Source: Diplodia intermedia (Eukaryota > Ascomycota > Dothideomycetes > Botryosphaeriales > Botryosphaeriaceae). From it: 64,000 nt of DNA. This document shows, one piece after another, positions 1-10,256 of the stretch. Below the pieces are notes generated by a model, which saw only the letters and a program-made list of their open reading frames with translations, had not been told where the DNA came from and made no database searches. The position numbers and the translations under genes are program-made. Location of the stretch: positions 248,001 through 312,000 of the forward strand of contig JAKEKT010000001.1 in NCBI GenBank assembly GCA_021495925.1, written 5' to 3'. Position 1 is the stretch's first letter. Each line of letters starts with the position of its first letter.

Positions 1-368
1 CCGAGTGGGAGGAATAATTGCTCTCGGATGGACAGGTCACTGGCATGGGGATGGGCGATATGGGTTATAGAGTCACGACATTCCCGGGACGGGACGCGCT
101 GCGGTGTACAAATAGAAGCATCATGCCGAATGTGCAAGCAAAACGATTGCGTCTACGAGCAGAGTGGTAATGCGAAGCATGGTAATCATTTAGTCACGAC
201 GTGATAAGCAAGCAATGGAAAAGCAGGGGTTTGTAAGGTTTGGTCAGCAGCCGCCAAGCTTCCAGCCGCATGACGCAAGCGGGGCAGCGATGATCCGGAG
301 AGCTCGGCGCCGCTCCTTCCATACATAAACACTGCCTCCACCCATCGTCACAACATCACCCAAGCTTC
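1..368. other. Left-edge non-coding stretch, promoter side of the hydroquinone reductase gene
   Basis: No open frame of coding character is seen. The stretch lies directly upstream of the start codon at 369. An A/T-rich patch near 320-332 could serve as a core promoter element, but nothing more specific can be supported. Confidence 0.4.
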
Positions 369-1678
369 ATGAATATCGCCCTCGCACGCACAAGACTCAT
401 TGGCAGGCACATCCATCCCACCCTCCGACCGCAGATTTCCACCGCCAACATGTCGGTACGTCACCGGCATCAGCTGCCCCACCCTTGCTGAATGCACATA
501 CCTTTGAAGCCAACACTGACCGAACCACGGTGCAGACCGACAAGAAAGACATTCTCAACTGGGTGGACCCGAAGGACAAGTCCGGAGAGTTCAAGAGGCA
601 GACGTCTGTTTTCCGCAATTTCATCTCCAACAAGCCTGGCGCCGAGTTTCCGCCTGAGAAGGGGAGATATCATCTCTACGTCTCATATGCGTGCCCGTGG
701 GCGCACCGGACGCTCATTGTGAGGAAGCTCAAGGGCCTGGAGGATGTCATTTCTTACACGAGCGTGCATTGGCACATGCTCGAGAAGGGTAAGCCACGAG
801 AACGTTGCAGCTACTCACCAGCACGCCTGACCTCTCTCACAGGATGGCGTTTCGCCACTCCGGACGAGAAGATCCCCGGGGCCAACACCACACCGGACCC
901 ATTGCACCCGGACTTCACGCACCTGCGTGACATCTACTTCAGCCAGAACCCCAACTATGAAGGCCGCTTCACCGTGCCCACGCTGTACGACAAGAAGACC
1001 AAGCAGATCGTCAGCAACGAGTCGAGCGAGATCATCCGCATGTTCTACCACGAGTTCGACGAGCTGCTGGCCGGCGAGCCCAAGCAGCTCGACCTCCTCC
1101 CGGAGGCGCTGCGCGCCGACATCGAAGCCACGAACGAGTGGACATACAACGACATCAACAACGGCGTCTACAAGTCCGGCTTCGCTACGACCCAGGAGGC
1201 CTACGAGCGCAACGTCAAGCAGCTCTTCGCCGCACTCGACCGCGTCGAGGAACACCTCGTGTCTTCGCCCGGCCCTTTCTACTTCGGCGACAAGGTCACC
1301 GAGGCCGACGTGCGGCTGTACACGACCATCATCCGCTTTGACCCGGTCTACGTCCAGCACTTCAAGTGCAACCTCCGCGACATCCGCTCCGGTTACCCGG
1401 CCATCCACCGCTGGCTGCGGAAGCTGTACTGGGACGTCCCGGCGTTCGGCGAGGAGACGACGCAGTTCGAGCACATCAAGAATCACTATACGAAGAGCCA
1501 CAAGCAGATCAATCCCTTTGTAAGTTTTCCCCTCGTGAATTCTAAATGGGACTACGGCTGTGGCAGCAGTTCGCTGACAAGAGCGTGACATATTCAGAGC
1601 ATCACCCCTGTTGGACCGGAGCCTGCTATCTTGCCGAAGGATGAGGAGGTACCTGCGGTGAAGGCTGCGAAGGCGTAA
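369..1678 (+). CDS. ECM4: S-glutathionyl-(chloro)hydroquinone reductase, Xi-class glutathione transferase (ECM4/GTO family)
   Basis: Exons 369-455, 536-788, 843-1519 and 1598-1678 join to 365 codons. The N-terminal thioredoxin fold carries the family signature YACPWAHR, whose cysteine (about residue 82) is the catalytic thiol. A GWRF block and an all-helical C-terminal GST domain follow. Known members reduce glutathionyl-hydroquinones, releasing glutathione and hydroquinone, and act in quinone detoxification. The first 28 residues are Arg/His/Thr-rich without acidic residues, like a mitochondrial presequence; the second ATG (450) would give a cytosolic form. The first intron (456-535) is required to join that ATG to the conserved TDKKDI block. 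The 54-bp intron 789-842 keeps the frame open, so an unspliced reading looks coding but inserts residues into the conserved LEKGWRF block. The gene stands alone, with no operon-like neighbour. Confidence 0.88.
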
Positions 1679-4600
1679 CCGAATGTGAGCACGAATTTGT
1701 GGGAGCTTCGATTGTAGTATATGCTTTGGGTGTTACGAATCCGCATTCATTTGGAAAGTCATCTTAGGTCTACTGAGTAAATATGAAAATCAAGGATTTC
1801 TTCTTCTTCATCTGCTTTTGACAAAGTGGTTTGCACGACTCGACTTACCATAAGCCACGCAAACAACTCAAGATACATCGGCACAACCACAACCTCCGCC
1901 GATTGTCGTGCCCTCACTTGCTCACAACTCGACGTCCACCCATTCCCGCATCCACCGGCCCCAGCCTGCGACGTCGGCCCCGTTTTTCGCGTTGCAACCG
2001 ACGGCGGCCGCCCACCTACCCATCCATGTTTCAGCCGCTCCGCTCCAATGTTTCGCCCACGAAACAGACCAATGCGCCGGGGTTTCGAGTCGAGTATGCA
2101 TCAACGCGGCACGCATGCATTGATGCAAGACAAGTAGTGGCTTCGCATACGGTATGAAGGGAGACGCGTGTTTTGTAGCCGGAAGCGCGAGCAGCCGTAT
2201 GTGGGGCCGTGGTTATGGTCGTGGTGGTTGTGGCGAGTGGGTCGGATGGCTCTGCTGAGGTGGGGAGATGGCAAGTTAGTATCGCTTGGGGTGTTTTGAG
2301 TTACCGTGGAATAATCTGAGAGCCTTCGTGGCTGGTGTTCATTCCATGGTGAAGGGCGGGTTCGGCACACTACAATATCGGGTGTGAGAGCATCTGCATC
2401 TGGCCACTGAGCAATCAAACTATGGACTGCATCGTGCTATCTGTGTGGAGCCGGTGAACCTACTAATTCCTTGTGGGAGGCGACGTCTCCAAGCTCGGCG
2501 GTCAAATCTCCTTCTCAACACTATTTCTCGTCAGTAGCGCACGCCATCTGTTATGTAGTACTATTTTATTTCCGTAAAACCTACGTACTACTCGTAAGTT
2601 CAATCGCGGCCCTGGCAGAGCATATGCAAAATTACTATTTAAGGTTTCAAAGCATTTCCAATCGGTTCTTGGCTTCGAAACGCTGCGCTCAGTTTCCTGA
2701 CGCAGATAGATGTACCCTAGTTTACTAGAATAGTATATGATGAGACGAATGGATCCCGCCACTGTTAGAGGGCAATTGCAGGGGTGGTTGCGAAGTGTCT
2801 TTGTGAGCAAAGTCTGCATTGCAAGCGGCAAACCTACAAGGAAGAGAGCAACGGGCCGCGCTTGCGCTTTTCATTGAACCACACCCAAAGCGGCAATCTA
2901 CACAGTTGTCGTGACTTGTCACAACGCATTCGCGCGCAAAGCCTTTCAGCTCCGGCTGAGGCGGAAATGGGGAGATTGAAACAAATCAGGTGCGCAGCGT
3001 CCGTTCATCGTCGTACACGATGATGTTCTGGGGGCATCTGGGCACGGTCGATGGGATCACAGCCCTTGTTATTAGCAGATAGGGCTTATAGCGCTGTATC
3101 GCCGGAATCGTTTCCCGCCTTTCCGCCTGACACGCCGGGCCTGTGTGGGACGAGCCTGTTGTAGTGTACCCACTCTTTCTTTTGGCCCCGTCACCAAACT
3201 TCTGACGTCGCAAGGCGGCGGTGGCTGAAGTCAAGCCTTGGAGAGCGGAAGAGAGTGTTGTCCACGGGCTACCGTCCAGCCACGTACCCATGCCGCTGCT
3301 GCTGTGCCACCGGATATCCCAACTGCTTGATCGACGACCGCCGTCTGCAGAGACTCCCTGTACCGGTCACGCGCTTCTGTGCGCGCTGAACATGCGGTGC
3401 ATGATGAGCCCACGCCGCAACTTCGTGGAGATCTGTTCTGCGGATACACCCGAATCGGCTTTACCGAGCGCGACTAAACTGCCACAATAAATGAAACAAG
3501 CAGGTTGATCCGAACCATCCCTGCAGCCCGAATACTCGATTAAGACCTATTGCTGATCTCCATTCCCCGTTTCTCATACGCAGTGGCGTGCTGCGACTCC
3601 CGCGCCCCCTGTTTGGTGCCATCGTTAACAGAGCTTTGTTAATCTACTATTGCGTGATACTCCTTGAACAACGCTACTGGTGGTTTGAGATCTATAGCCG
3701 CGACTGTCGCCCGCATGCTATTGCTTTTGAGGCGGTGAGCGGAGAGTCCTGAACCGGACATCCATTGCGGTGTTCTATCGTAATGGAAACTTGGCTACGG
3801 CCCGTTTTTTCTTTTCCATAATCATCCAATGTGATCAAGAGAAATGGTTCTCGACCGGGGCAAAACTCGCACAGGCATCTCTTATGGCTTCGCATTCCTT
3901 GCGGCGGGTGATGGTGAGTTGTGATCGATTTGAGATTTGGTGGCCTGACCTGGAAGTGTAACGATGTAACCCCCCTGTCCATTCATGAGCCGTGTCCGTA
4001 TTATTTCTTGCTTCGATGTATGACGCGAACATGCTGAAGGTGCTGCTACACCAGTTGCCTTGCAGCATTCTGTATTGAGCTTGTTGAGTATTACCTGTGA
4101 AGTTGATACTTCCCATGATGCAGGGCGAGACTCGCTTTCCTAAGCATCTCGTAGCTAACCATCTTGGGTATCCTCATCAACACCCTAGACTCACACTTGG
4201 CGTAGAGCATTCTCAGCACCATCAACCTATACATCGGAACAACGGACCGCTTTCGCGTGTCCGATGCCATAACGGTCAAAGCTTGCCGCACGACTATCCC
4301 AACCCCACAAGGGAGGGACATCGCAGTAGCAGATCACAGCTGAGACAACTCCTCTTTCCAAAGCTGCTGCGGCCAGCCTAATCACTTCGACCCGGTGGCC
4401 ATCTCTCCGGCCGCCACTTCGAGACCGATCATCGGATGCGCCGTCAGGGCTCCCTGCAAGAGCCTCTCGAGACAGCACGGCACACCACCAACGATCCCAG
4501 TCACGGATCCCATCACGATAGCATCCACGGGATATGATCGGCGCCGCCGCCCAACAACCACCAGGCAAGGCCACTCGATCAGCAACAAAATAACAACACT

Positions 4601-4938
4601 CACTTTAACGATCAGGTACCTCGTGCGTCGGAGATATTCTCCAAATTCCTACATCGATGCCTTGCACCCGCGCTCCTTCCGCCCACGACAAGGGCTCTAT
4701 CAGTTATTAGCCCTTGCCGTTAGCAACCTGAAATTCCCAGGAAACCTGCCTCAGCTCTCGTGGGGCGTTGCCGAGCTTGCTGCCCTTTCCGGCTTGCGCC
4801 ATGTCATCACCGACACGCAGGGCGGAAAGCAACGAGAGTGGGTGGGAGGGAAAGGGGGTTGGGGCTGTTCCTGGCAAATGTGATCCCGGGCCCGGGTGGT
4901 ATAATGGGACCTGCATTGCACATCGCCAAGCAAGAGGG

Positions 4939-4958
4939 GAGAGAGAGAGAGAGAGAGA
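4939..4958. repeat. (GA)n microsatellite
   Basis: Uninterrupted GA dinucleotide run of ten units in non-coding DNA. Confidence 0.9.
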
Positions 4959-5237
4959 AGAATTTGATATTGATCCTGCAGGCACGTCGGCGCGCGCGCG
5001 CCGAGTGTGCAGTGGGAGTAGCCCCCAGGTTTCCAACCAAAGGTGACTGGACCGTTTCCAGAACGTCGGAAGGGGGCGCCGGTGGCATCTTCCAAAGCCG
5101 CCATGACACATGTCATCGGCCAGCCCGCGGACAAGCAGTGCTCTATACAAGAAACAAGCAGAGAGTGCCGATCTCCAGCACTCTCCCCCATAAGGAAGCT
5201 CATTCACGACCCCGTAGACTATTCCTGCTGAAGATCA

Positions 5238-5258
5238 GTGGTGGTGGTGGTGGTGGTG
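5238..5258. repeat. (GTG)7 microsatellite
   Basis: Seven uninterrupted GTG units in non-coding DNA. Confidence 0.9.
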
Positions 5259-7025
5259 CACGAGCATAAAAGTGGCAAAGGGGAAAAGAAAGAGTTGAGA
5301 ACGTCCGACGGAGTGCACTTCCGTGGGACTAAAGCTTCGTCTCCTCCTGGGATGCCTGCCAAAACGGGAGATAAGCAGACCGGTTGCGGCCAAGCCCCGC
5401 CGCGGACGTCGTGCAAGACTGATCTAGTGGCGCTGTCATCACTGCAGCGTTGACGTGCTGAGGCTTAGCCGGCTAATGCATCAGTGGATCGGACGACGGG
5501 ATGAGCTCCGCATGCTCTGTATGCGGTCTTCTTGGAGAAGTCTGGCGGATAGCTGATCAAGCTTTTTCTTTTTTTCTTTTTGCCGCAGCTCGAAATTAGA
5601 AATAAATCCATGACCCTGACAGCTGTTTCCTTTTTGGGAAAGAGAATGACACGAGGAAGATGCCCAACTTCACCATCCCTCGAGCCACGGCACTCAGGCT
5701 CCCAGCTCGCAACGGTTCGTCCGCATCCCACTCTATTCTCTAGTCATCAAGGCAAGAAGAAGACGCGAAACAACAACGCAACAGAGCACATCAAAGCGGA
5801 AACACAATATAGTCGAATCATGTGCTTCAGTCGCTTGTCTTTGGGCAATTCAGGCTAAATGGGAGTTCGGCGGGGCGGACGCGGTGGCGGGATTGGATTT
5901 GCATGCATGCATGGGTGATTCGCTGACGCAAGGGGCCCGGTCATCTACCTAAACCACCAAAAAAAGAAGACAAACCATTGTCTCTGATGAGCTGCCACCG
6001 ATCCTCCTCCTTATCTTGTTGCCTTCCCCCCCATGCACTGGGATTTGACATCTTACTCGCCACGTGCTGTATCGCATGATGCCCGCCCGGCAAAGACGGC
6101 AGCTGCACGCGGATGCTGCGCTGGGGGGGCCGGGAAATGGTGTGGCGGCGCGTCGCATCCGCGGCGAGTGTATGCATGCCCCGCCATGGTATGTTGACGC
6201 GTGTGATCTGCAACGCTGTAGCGCAGCTGTTCGTAAGAGAGCAAGATGAGACAAGGGAGCCGCATACGATGCGTAGTCTTGACCGGTCTTTTGAGTTATG
6301 GATACCGGGACGTGTAACACTGATGGATGGACTTTGCAAAGGCTGATGATGGCGGTGGCGTAAGGCAACGCGGGAAACGGCTGGATCCCATTGGCCCAGC
6401 CTACGGCTTCGCCGCGGGTTGCATGGCGGTAAGCTAAGATGGATGGCGTCGGGGTTGGCGGCTAGACCGTTGGCAGTAAATGCGCACGACGCATGGCGGA
6501 CAAGGGCTAAAACGTCGAGCGCTACACGATGAGCCGCTGGCTGGCCGTCCCCGGAAGGCGGTCCTGCGTCAAATGCCGCTGCTGGTGCATTGCGGAGCGG
6601 AAGCCGTCGATGCGCCCGGGCGATGAGGGCTGTCGATGATGAGCCGCATGCATTCGCCTCTTTCGCATCCATTCACATCCAGACAGGCGTCATGCGCGGA
6701 GATGGACTGGCAGTTCTCCTCCAGCTTGACCACGAGTCACAAACAACTGCCAAAGCGAATCCAAACGGCACAAACCGGTGTTTTTGGCTTTTTTGCCTCG
6801 TGTGAGATGCGCGCAACGAACCAAACCAGCGGGTATATTTCAAAGACACATGCCCAGTGCGCCAATATCACAGCCCGATATAAGCAGATCCTTCCAGCCA
6901 TGCACGTGAGGCCGGCCGCCAAAAGTGGCGAGCGAATGAACCAACGAGAGATAATGAAACGGCGCAGCCTCGAGCATCCATCCCGCTCCGTCGGAAATGC
7001 GAGCAGACGCATTCAATCGCCGCCG

Positions 7026-10000
7026 TCAGAGCGCGAGGCCGCTGCCATCCCCCGTCCACCGGTACAGCGCCAGCACCTCGCGCCGCCGCTGCTGCTGCTC
7101 GCCGAAGTCTTCCAGACACCGCCCCCGCACTTGCGCGAGCGCCGACCGCATGACTTTGCGGAAATTGCGCTGCCAACCATCAGCTTCGTGTCGACGAATC
7201 ATGCTGGGGCCTGCAAATCTTACCTGATACTCGGTGTTGAGCGTAACCACGCAAGCCTCGTGCGCACGCACGATTGTCTCGCACGCCTTGACCACGCTGG
7301 GACTGGCCTCGCCCTGCAGCTTGTCTGCGATGAGCAGCAGCAGGAACGAGCCCTGCAGCAGATACATCCCGAAGAAGAAGGGCATGAAGCTCAAGTCCGG
7401 ATCGTGTTCCAGGATGTTGCTGAGCGCCTCTGCCGCCGACACCGCGTGCCCCGTCGCCGTCACAAACGATTGCGACGAGATCCATAGGTCGTTGTCGTCC
7501 AGGAGAGAAATCGGGTCCCACTTGCCGTTGACCAGCACGTGCAGCGTGTGCATCAGATGCGTGGCATACGCCACCACGATCCTCGTCTGGATGATTGATT
7601 CAGTCATCCGCGACCCTGATGAGTTGACCGAATGCGCCGACGGTGTGCCTGCATCGCGGTTGCCGTTTTCCGCTCCATTTGCCCCGTCGTTGTCGTTGCC
7701 AGACGTGCTTGTGAAGCGCTTCTCGAAATCCTCCAGGCTCCTTCCGTAGGCCTCCAGCTGCTGGCAAAGCTCCGAAGCGTAGTGATCCCACTCGTCGCCG
7801 TCTCGGAAGCGGCTGCCGAACCTTGGGTGGTTTCGAGCGTGGTTGAGGTCGACAATTGCACCTAGAATCGTCATCAACGGCGTGAAGTATCCGAAAATCG
7901 AGTGTCCGGTGACTTCGAAAGATGGGCCTCTGCGCCGGTAGTAAGGAGATGACGAGTCTGAATACTGGTCCGAGTTGCCTGTGTAGTAGTCCCCTGCCTG
8001 CCACTTCGACTCTTCGACCGGTTGAAGCAGCTCCTCGCACTCGACGTCGAGCAGGAACAGTGGTCGGTTGTAACACAGCGCCAAGTGCCGGTCCATGGTG
8101 TAGAGGAGCCACCATATCCTCCTTCTTTCTTCTCGCTCCTCCTCCGACACCGTTCCCGGCGTATGCACCTGCCCGTTGATACCGTGGTTCATCCCGTTCA
8201 TGTCGACGTCCATGTCGACCTCCCCCTCGGCATCGGCATCCTCCCCTGTCTCCCGTCCGGGCGCCGGAGGGCTGGGTGGGAGTTCCCTGTTCAGCTTCAT
8301 TTCTCTTGCCAACGACCATGCAGCGTTCCACCATCGCAAGCTTGCAGCCTTGTACTCACTGGCAGACACAACCACAGCCAGATGCATGTACGTTACGATG
8401 TCGTCCAGCGCTGCTGCCGACCCGGGAGATCCGCCCTCAGTCTCAGCCAGTCGCCCAGATATCGGATTGGCTACTCCGAAGCCGCCAAGAGCGACGCCGT
8501 TGATGACCGTGTTGGCGGCAAAGTTTGGCGAGGCATGGTTGCTCGCGTCTGGCGTATGGATGAGTGGTTTCAACAAGCTGATGGTCAGCTCGAGCAGCCT
8601 CTGGCATACCTTGCCACGGGTCGAAGGGGGCGATGTGAGGAAGGCCGATTCGTGCGTCTGTGCCCCTATCCAGAGCATACTGGCCAGGAGAGCCGGGCTG
8701 CACACTCGAGGGTTGTTTTGCCGCAGGAAAGATCGTTTCCTGAACACGTAGCCAAGAACGTAAGGTGATACGGGTTGCATGAAAGCGGAGCTAGCGCTTT
8801 GGAAGTACAACTCCAGGAGGTCGCAGGCGAGGTAGACCGGAATGATTCCCTGGAGGTATGGCAATAGCGGCTTCAAAACGGGATATCGGAGTGTTTGGGA
8901 GTTGGCCATGTGCTGCTGCGAATACAAAGCCGCGGACGGCGATGGAAGGGAGAGCCAGCCGGGGGAGCCAGCAACAGGTGAGTTGCCGAGAAATCCAGCG
9001 AGCGGACTCTCCCCCGGTGGTATACGAAACCCGTTTTGCTGTGCGTGCTGGCTTTGAGGGCTGAGCATGGTGTAAGAGCTGTCGCCATAGGCTTGCATGC
9101 CGTTGGTGGCGAGGAGCGAATGGTGCATGACGGCCCCGCCATTCTGGAGAATCATGTTCCCGTTCACAGCGCCGGGAGACCCGACGGCTCGCTGATAGTC
9201 GTCCATAGAGCCGTAGTCTGACATGTTCATCATGTGAAGGTTGCGATCGTGGACTCCGTTCGTGGACAAACGCGGCGTTGCGAGACCAGTCACCAGACCG
9301 TCGGCAGGCCCGGCCATCTGGTGATGTCCACCGTGCTCCGAGATGTCACCCACGGAACCATACCTGCCTACGTGGTGCATGTCGTAATGTGCTGCGCCGT
9401 TCATTTCGTTATGGCTCCCGATGCTGGCGGATCGCTGTGCTCCATTGCTAGGCGGGGGAAGGTCAGGTCCTAGGGGCTTTTGCTGGCCCTCCCGCTCATG
9501 CGTCTGGCCAGGGCTGTTGCCATGCTGCTCTTCACTGGGATAGCCGTTCGTCGACGAAGGACTCGTGTTGCTGCCGTCAGCAGCAGCGGCGGCGGCGGCC
9601 GCCTGCTGTGCCGCTATTTCCTTGCGGGAAGCCTTGCCTCTTTTCTTCCGTTCCCGCATGTACTCGCAGGTCAAGCCGAATTCTTGTGGCGGTCAGCATC
9701 ACTATTTGAGACTAGGGCCAGCGAACACCCACCGATACAGTGTGCGCATGGGGTTTTCCCGTCGCATTTCGTTCTCAGCTGGTTACATTGGTCGCAGGCT
9801 CTGCTGATTCGCCTTCTGACCGGCGCACTCGAGTGCCGGCCAGTGCGGTCGGGCACCATGCTTGACTTGTGGTCCCGGGAGCCAGCCGAGGCCGGGAGGT
9901 TGACATATGGGTGATGTCTCTGCTTGCCAAAAGTTTTTCCGTCTAGCACATGATGTGGCGTGTGGGGGTAGTGCTGCAGCGCGTACTGCGAACTGTGGGC

Positions 10001-10126
10001 GAGGGCGTCCAGGCCGGCAGTGGAGATGCGCTGCGGAGGCAGGTCTTGGTCATGGTTTAAGAGGCTCGAGGACGGCAGCTGATTGAAGGCCGATATAGTG
10101 TACTGGTGGAGGCCGGTGGAAAGCAT
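7026..10126 (-). CDS. xlnR: Xylanolytic/cellulolytic transcriptional activator XlnR (Zn2Cys6)
   Basis: Exons on the minus strand are 10126-9733, 9682-7224 and 7169-7026 (introns 9732-9683, 50 bp, and 7223-7170, 54 bp), giving about 998 residues, the usual size for XlnR. The zinc cluster begins CDQCNQLRTKC at about residue 111, and intron 1 splits the cluster exactly before EFGLTCEY, as expected for the family. A basic KKRGKAS linker, a central fungal_trans region and the hallmark C-terminus YRWTGDGSGLAL follow. XlnR is a nuclear activator of xylanase, cellulase and pentose-catabolic genes. The start is taken at the ATG at 10126 because the peptide MLSTGLHQ matches the usual N-terminus; the frame is open further upstream but without an in-frame ATG. 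The last intron is in frame and ORF callers miss it. Carbon repression is likely from family knowledge only. Confidence 0.93.
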
Positions 10127-10256
10127 GTCGGAGCTGGCAGCGCTCGGGACAAAGGGGACCGAGAACGCGAGGTCGAGTGGGCGGAGAAGAGAGGGAAAAT
10201 TCGCGTCTGGCGCGCGCAGCAGAGATCGGAGGCGCTGGGGTGGAGGAAACAAACAT
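10050..10256 (-). promoter_or_regulatory. Possible upstream ORF overlapping the xlnR start
   Basis: An ATG at 10256 opens a 68-codon frame that ends at 10050, past the xlnR start (10126) and out of frame with it. A TATATGG-like element read on the minus strand lies near 10296-10302, so a transcript starting about 30 bp downstream could include this ATG. If translated it should reduce initiation at xlnR. The transcription start is unknown. Confidence 0.3.

Larger units (their letters stand above)
1679..7025. other. 5.3-kb gene-free stretch downstream of xlnR
   Basis: Open frames here are short, often lack a true ATG, and show no family resemblance or splice-connected continuation. The region holds simple repeats (about 4939-4958 and 5238-5258), an alternating CG run at about 4990-5001 and a GCATGCATGCATG stretch at 5901-5913. 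It may contain long 3' or regulatory DNA or decayed sequence; I see no gene I can support. Confidence 0.5.

Noticed and set aside
5941..6672. 243-codon minus-strand frame
   Set aside because: No recognisable domain, no splice-linked extension, composition of random sequence.
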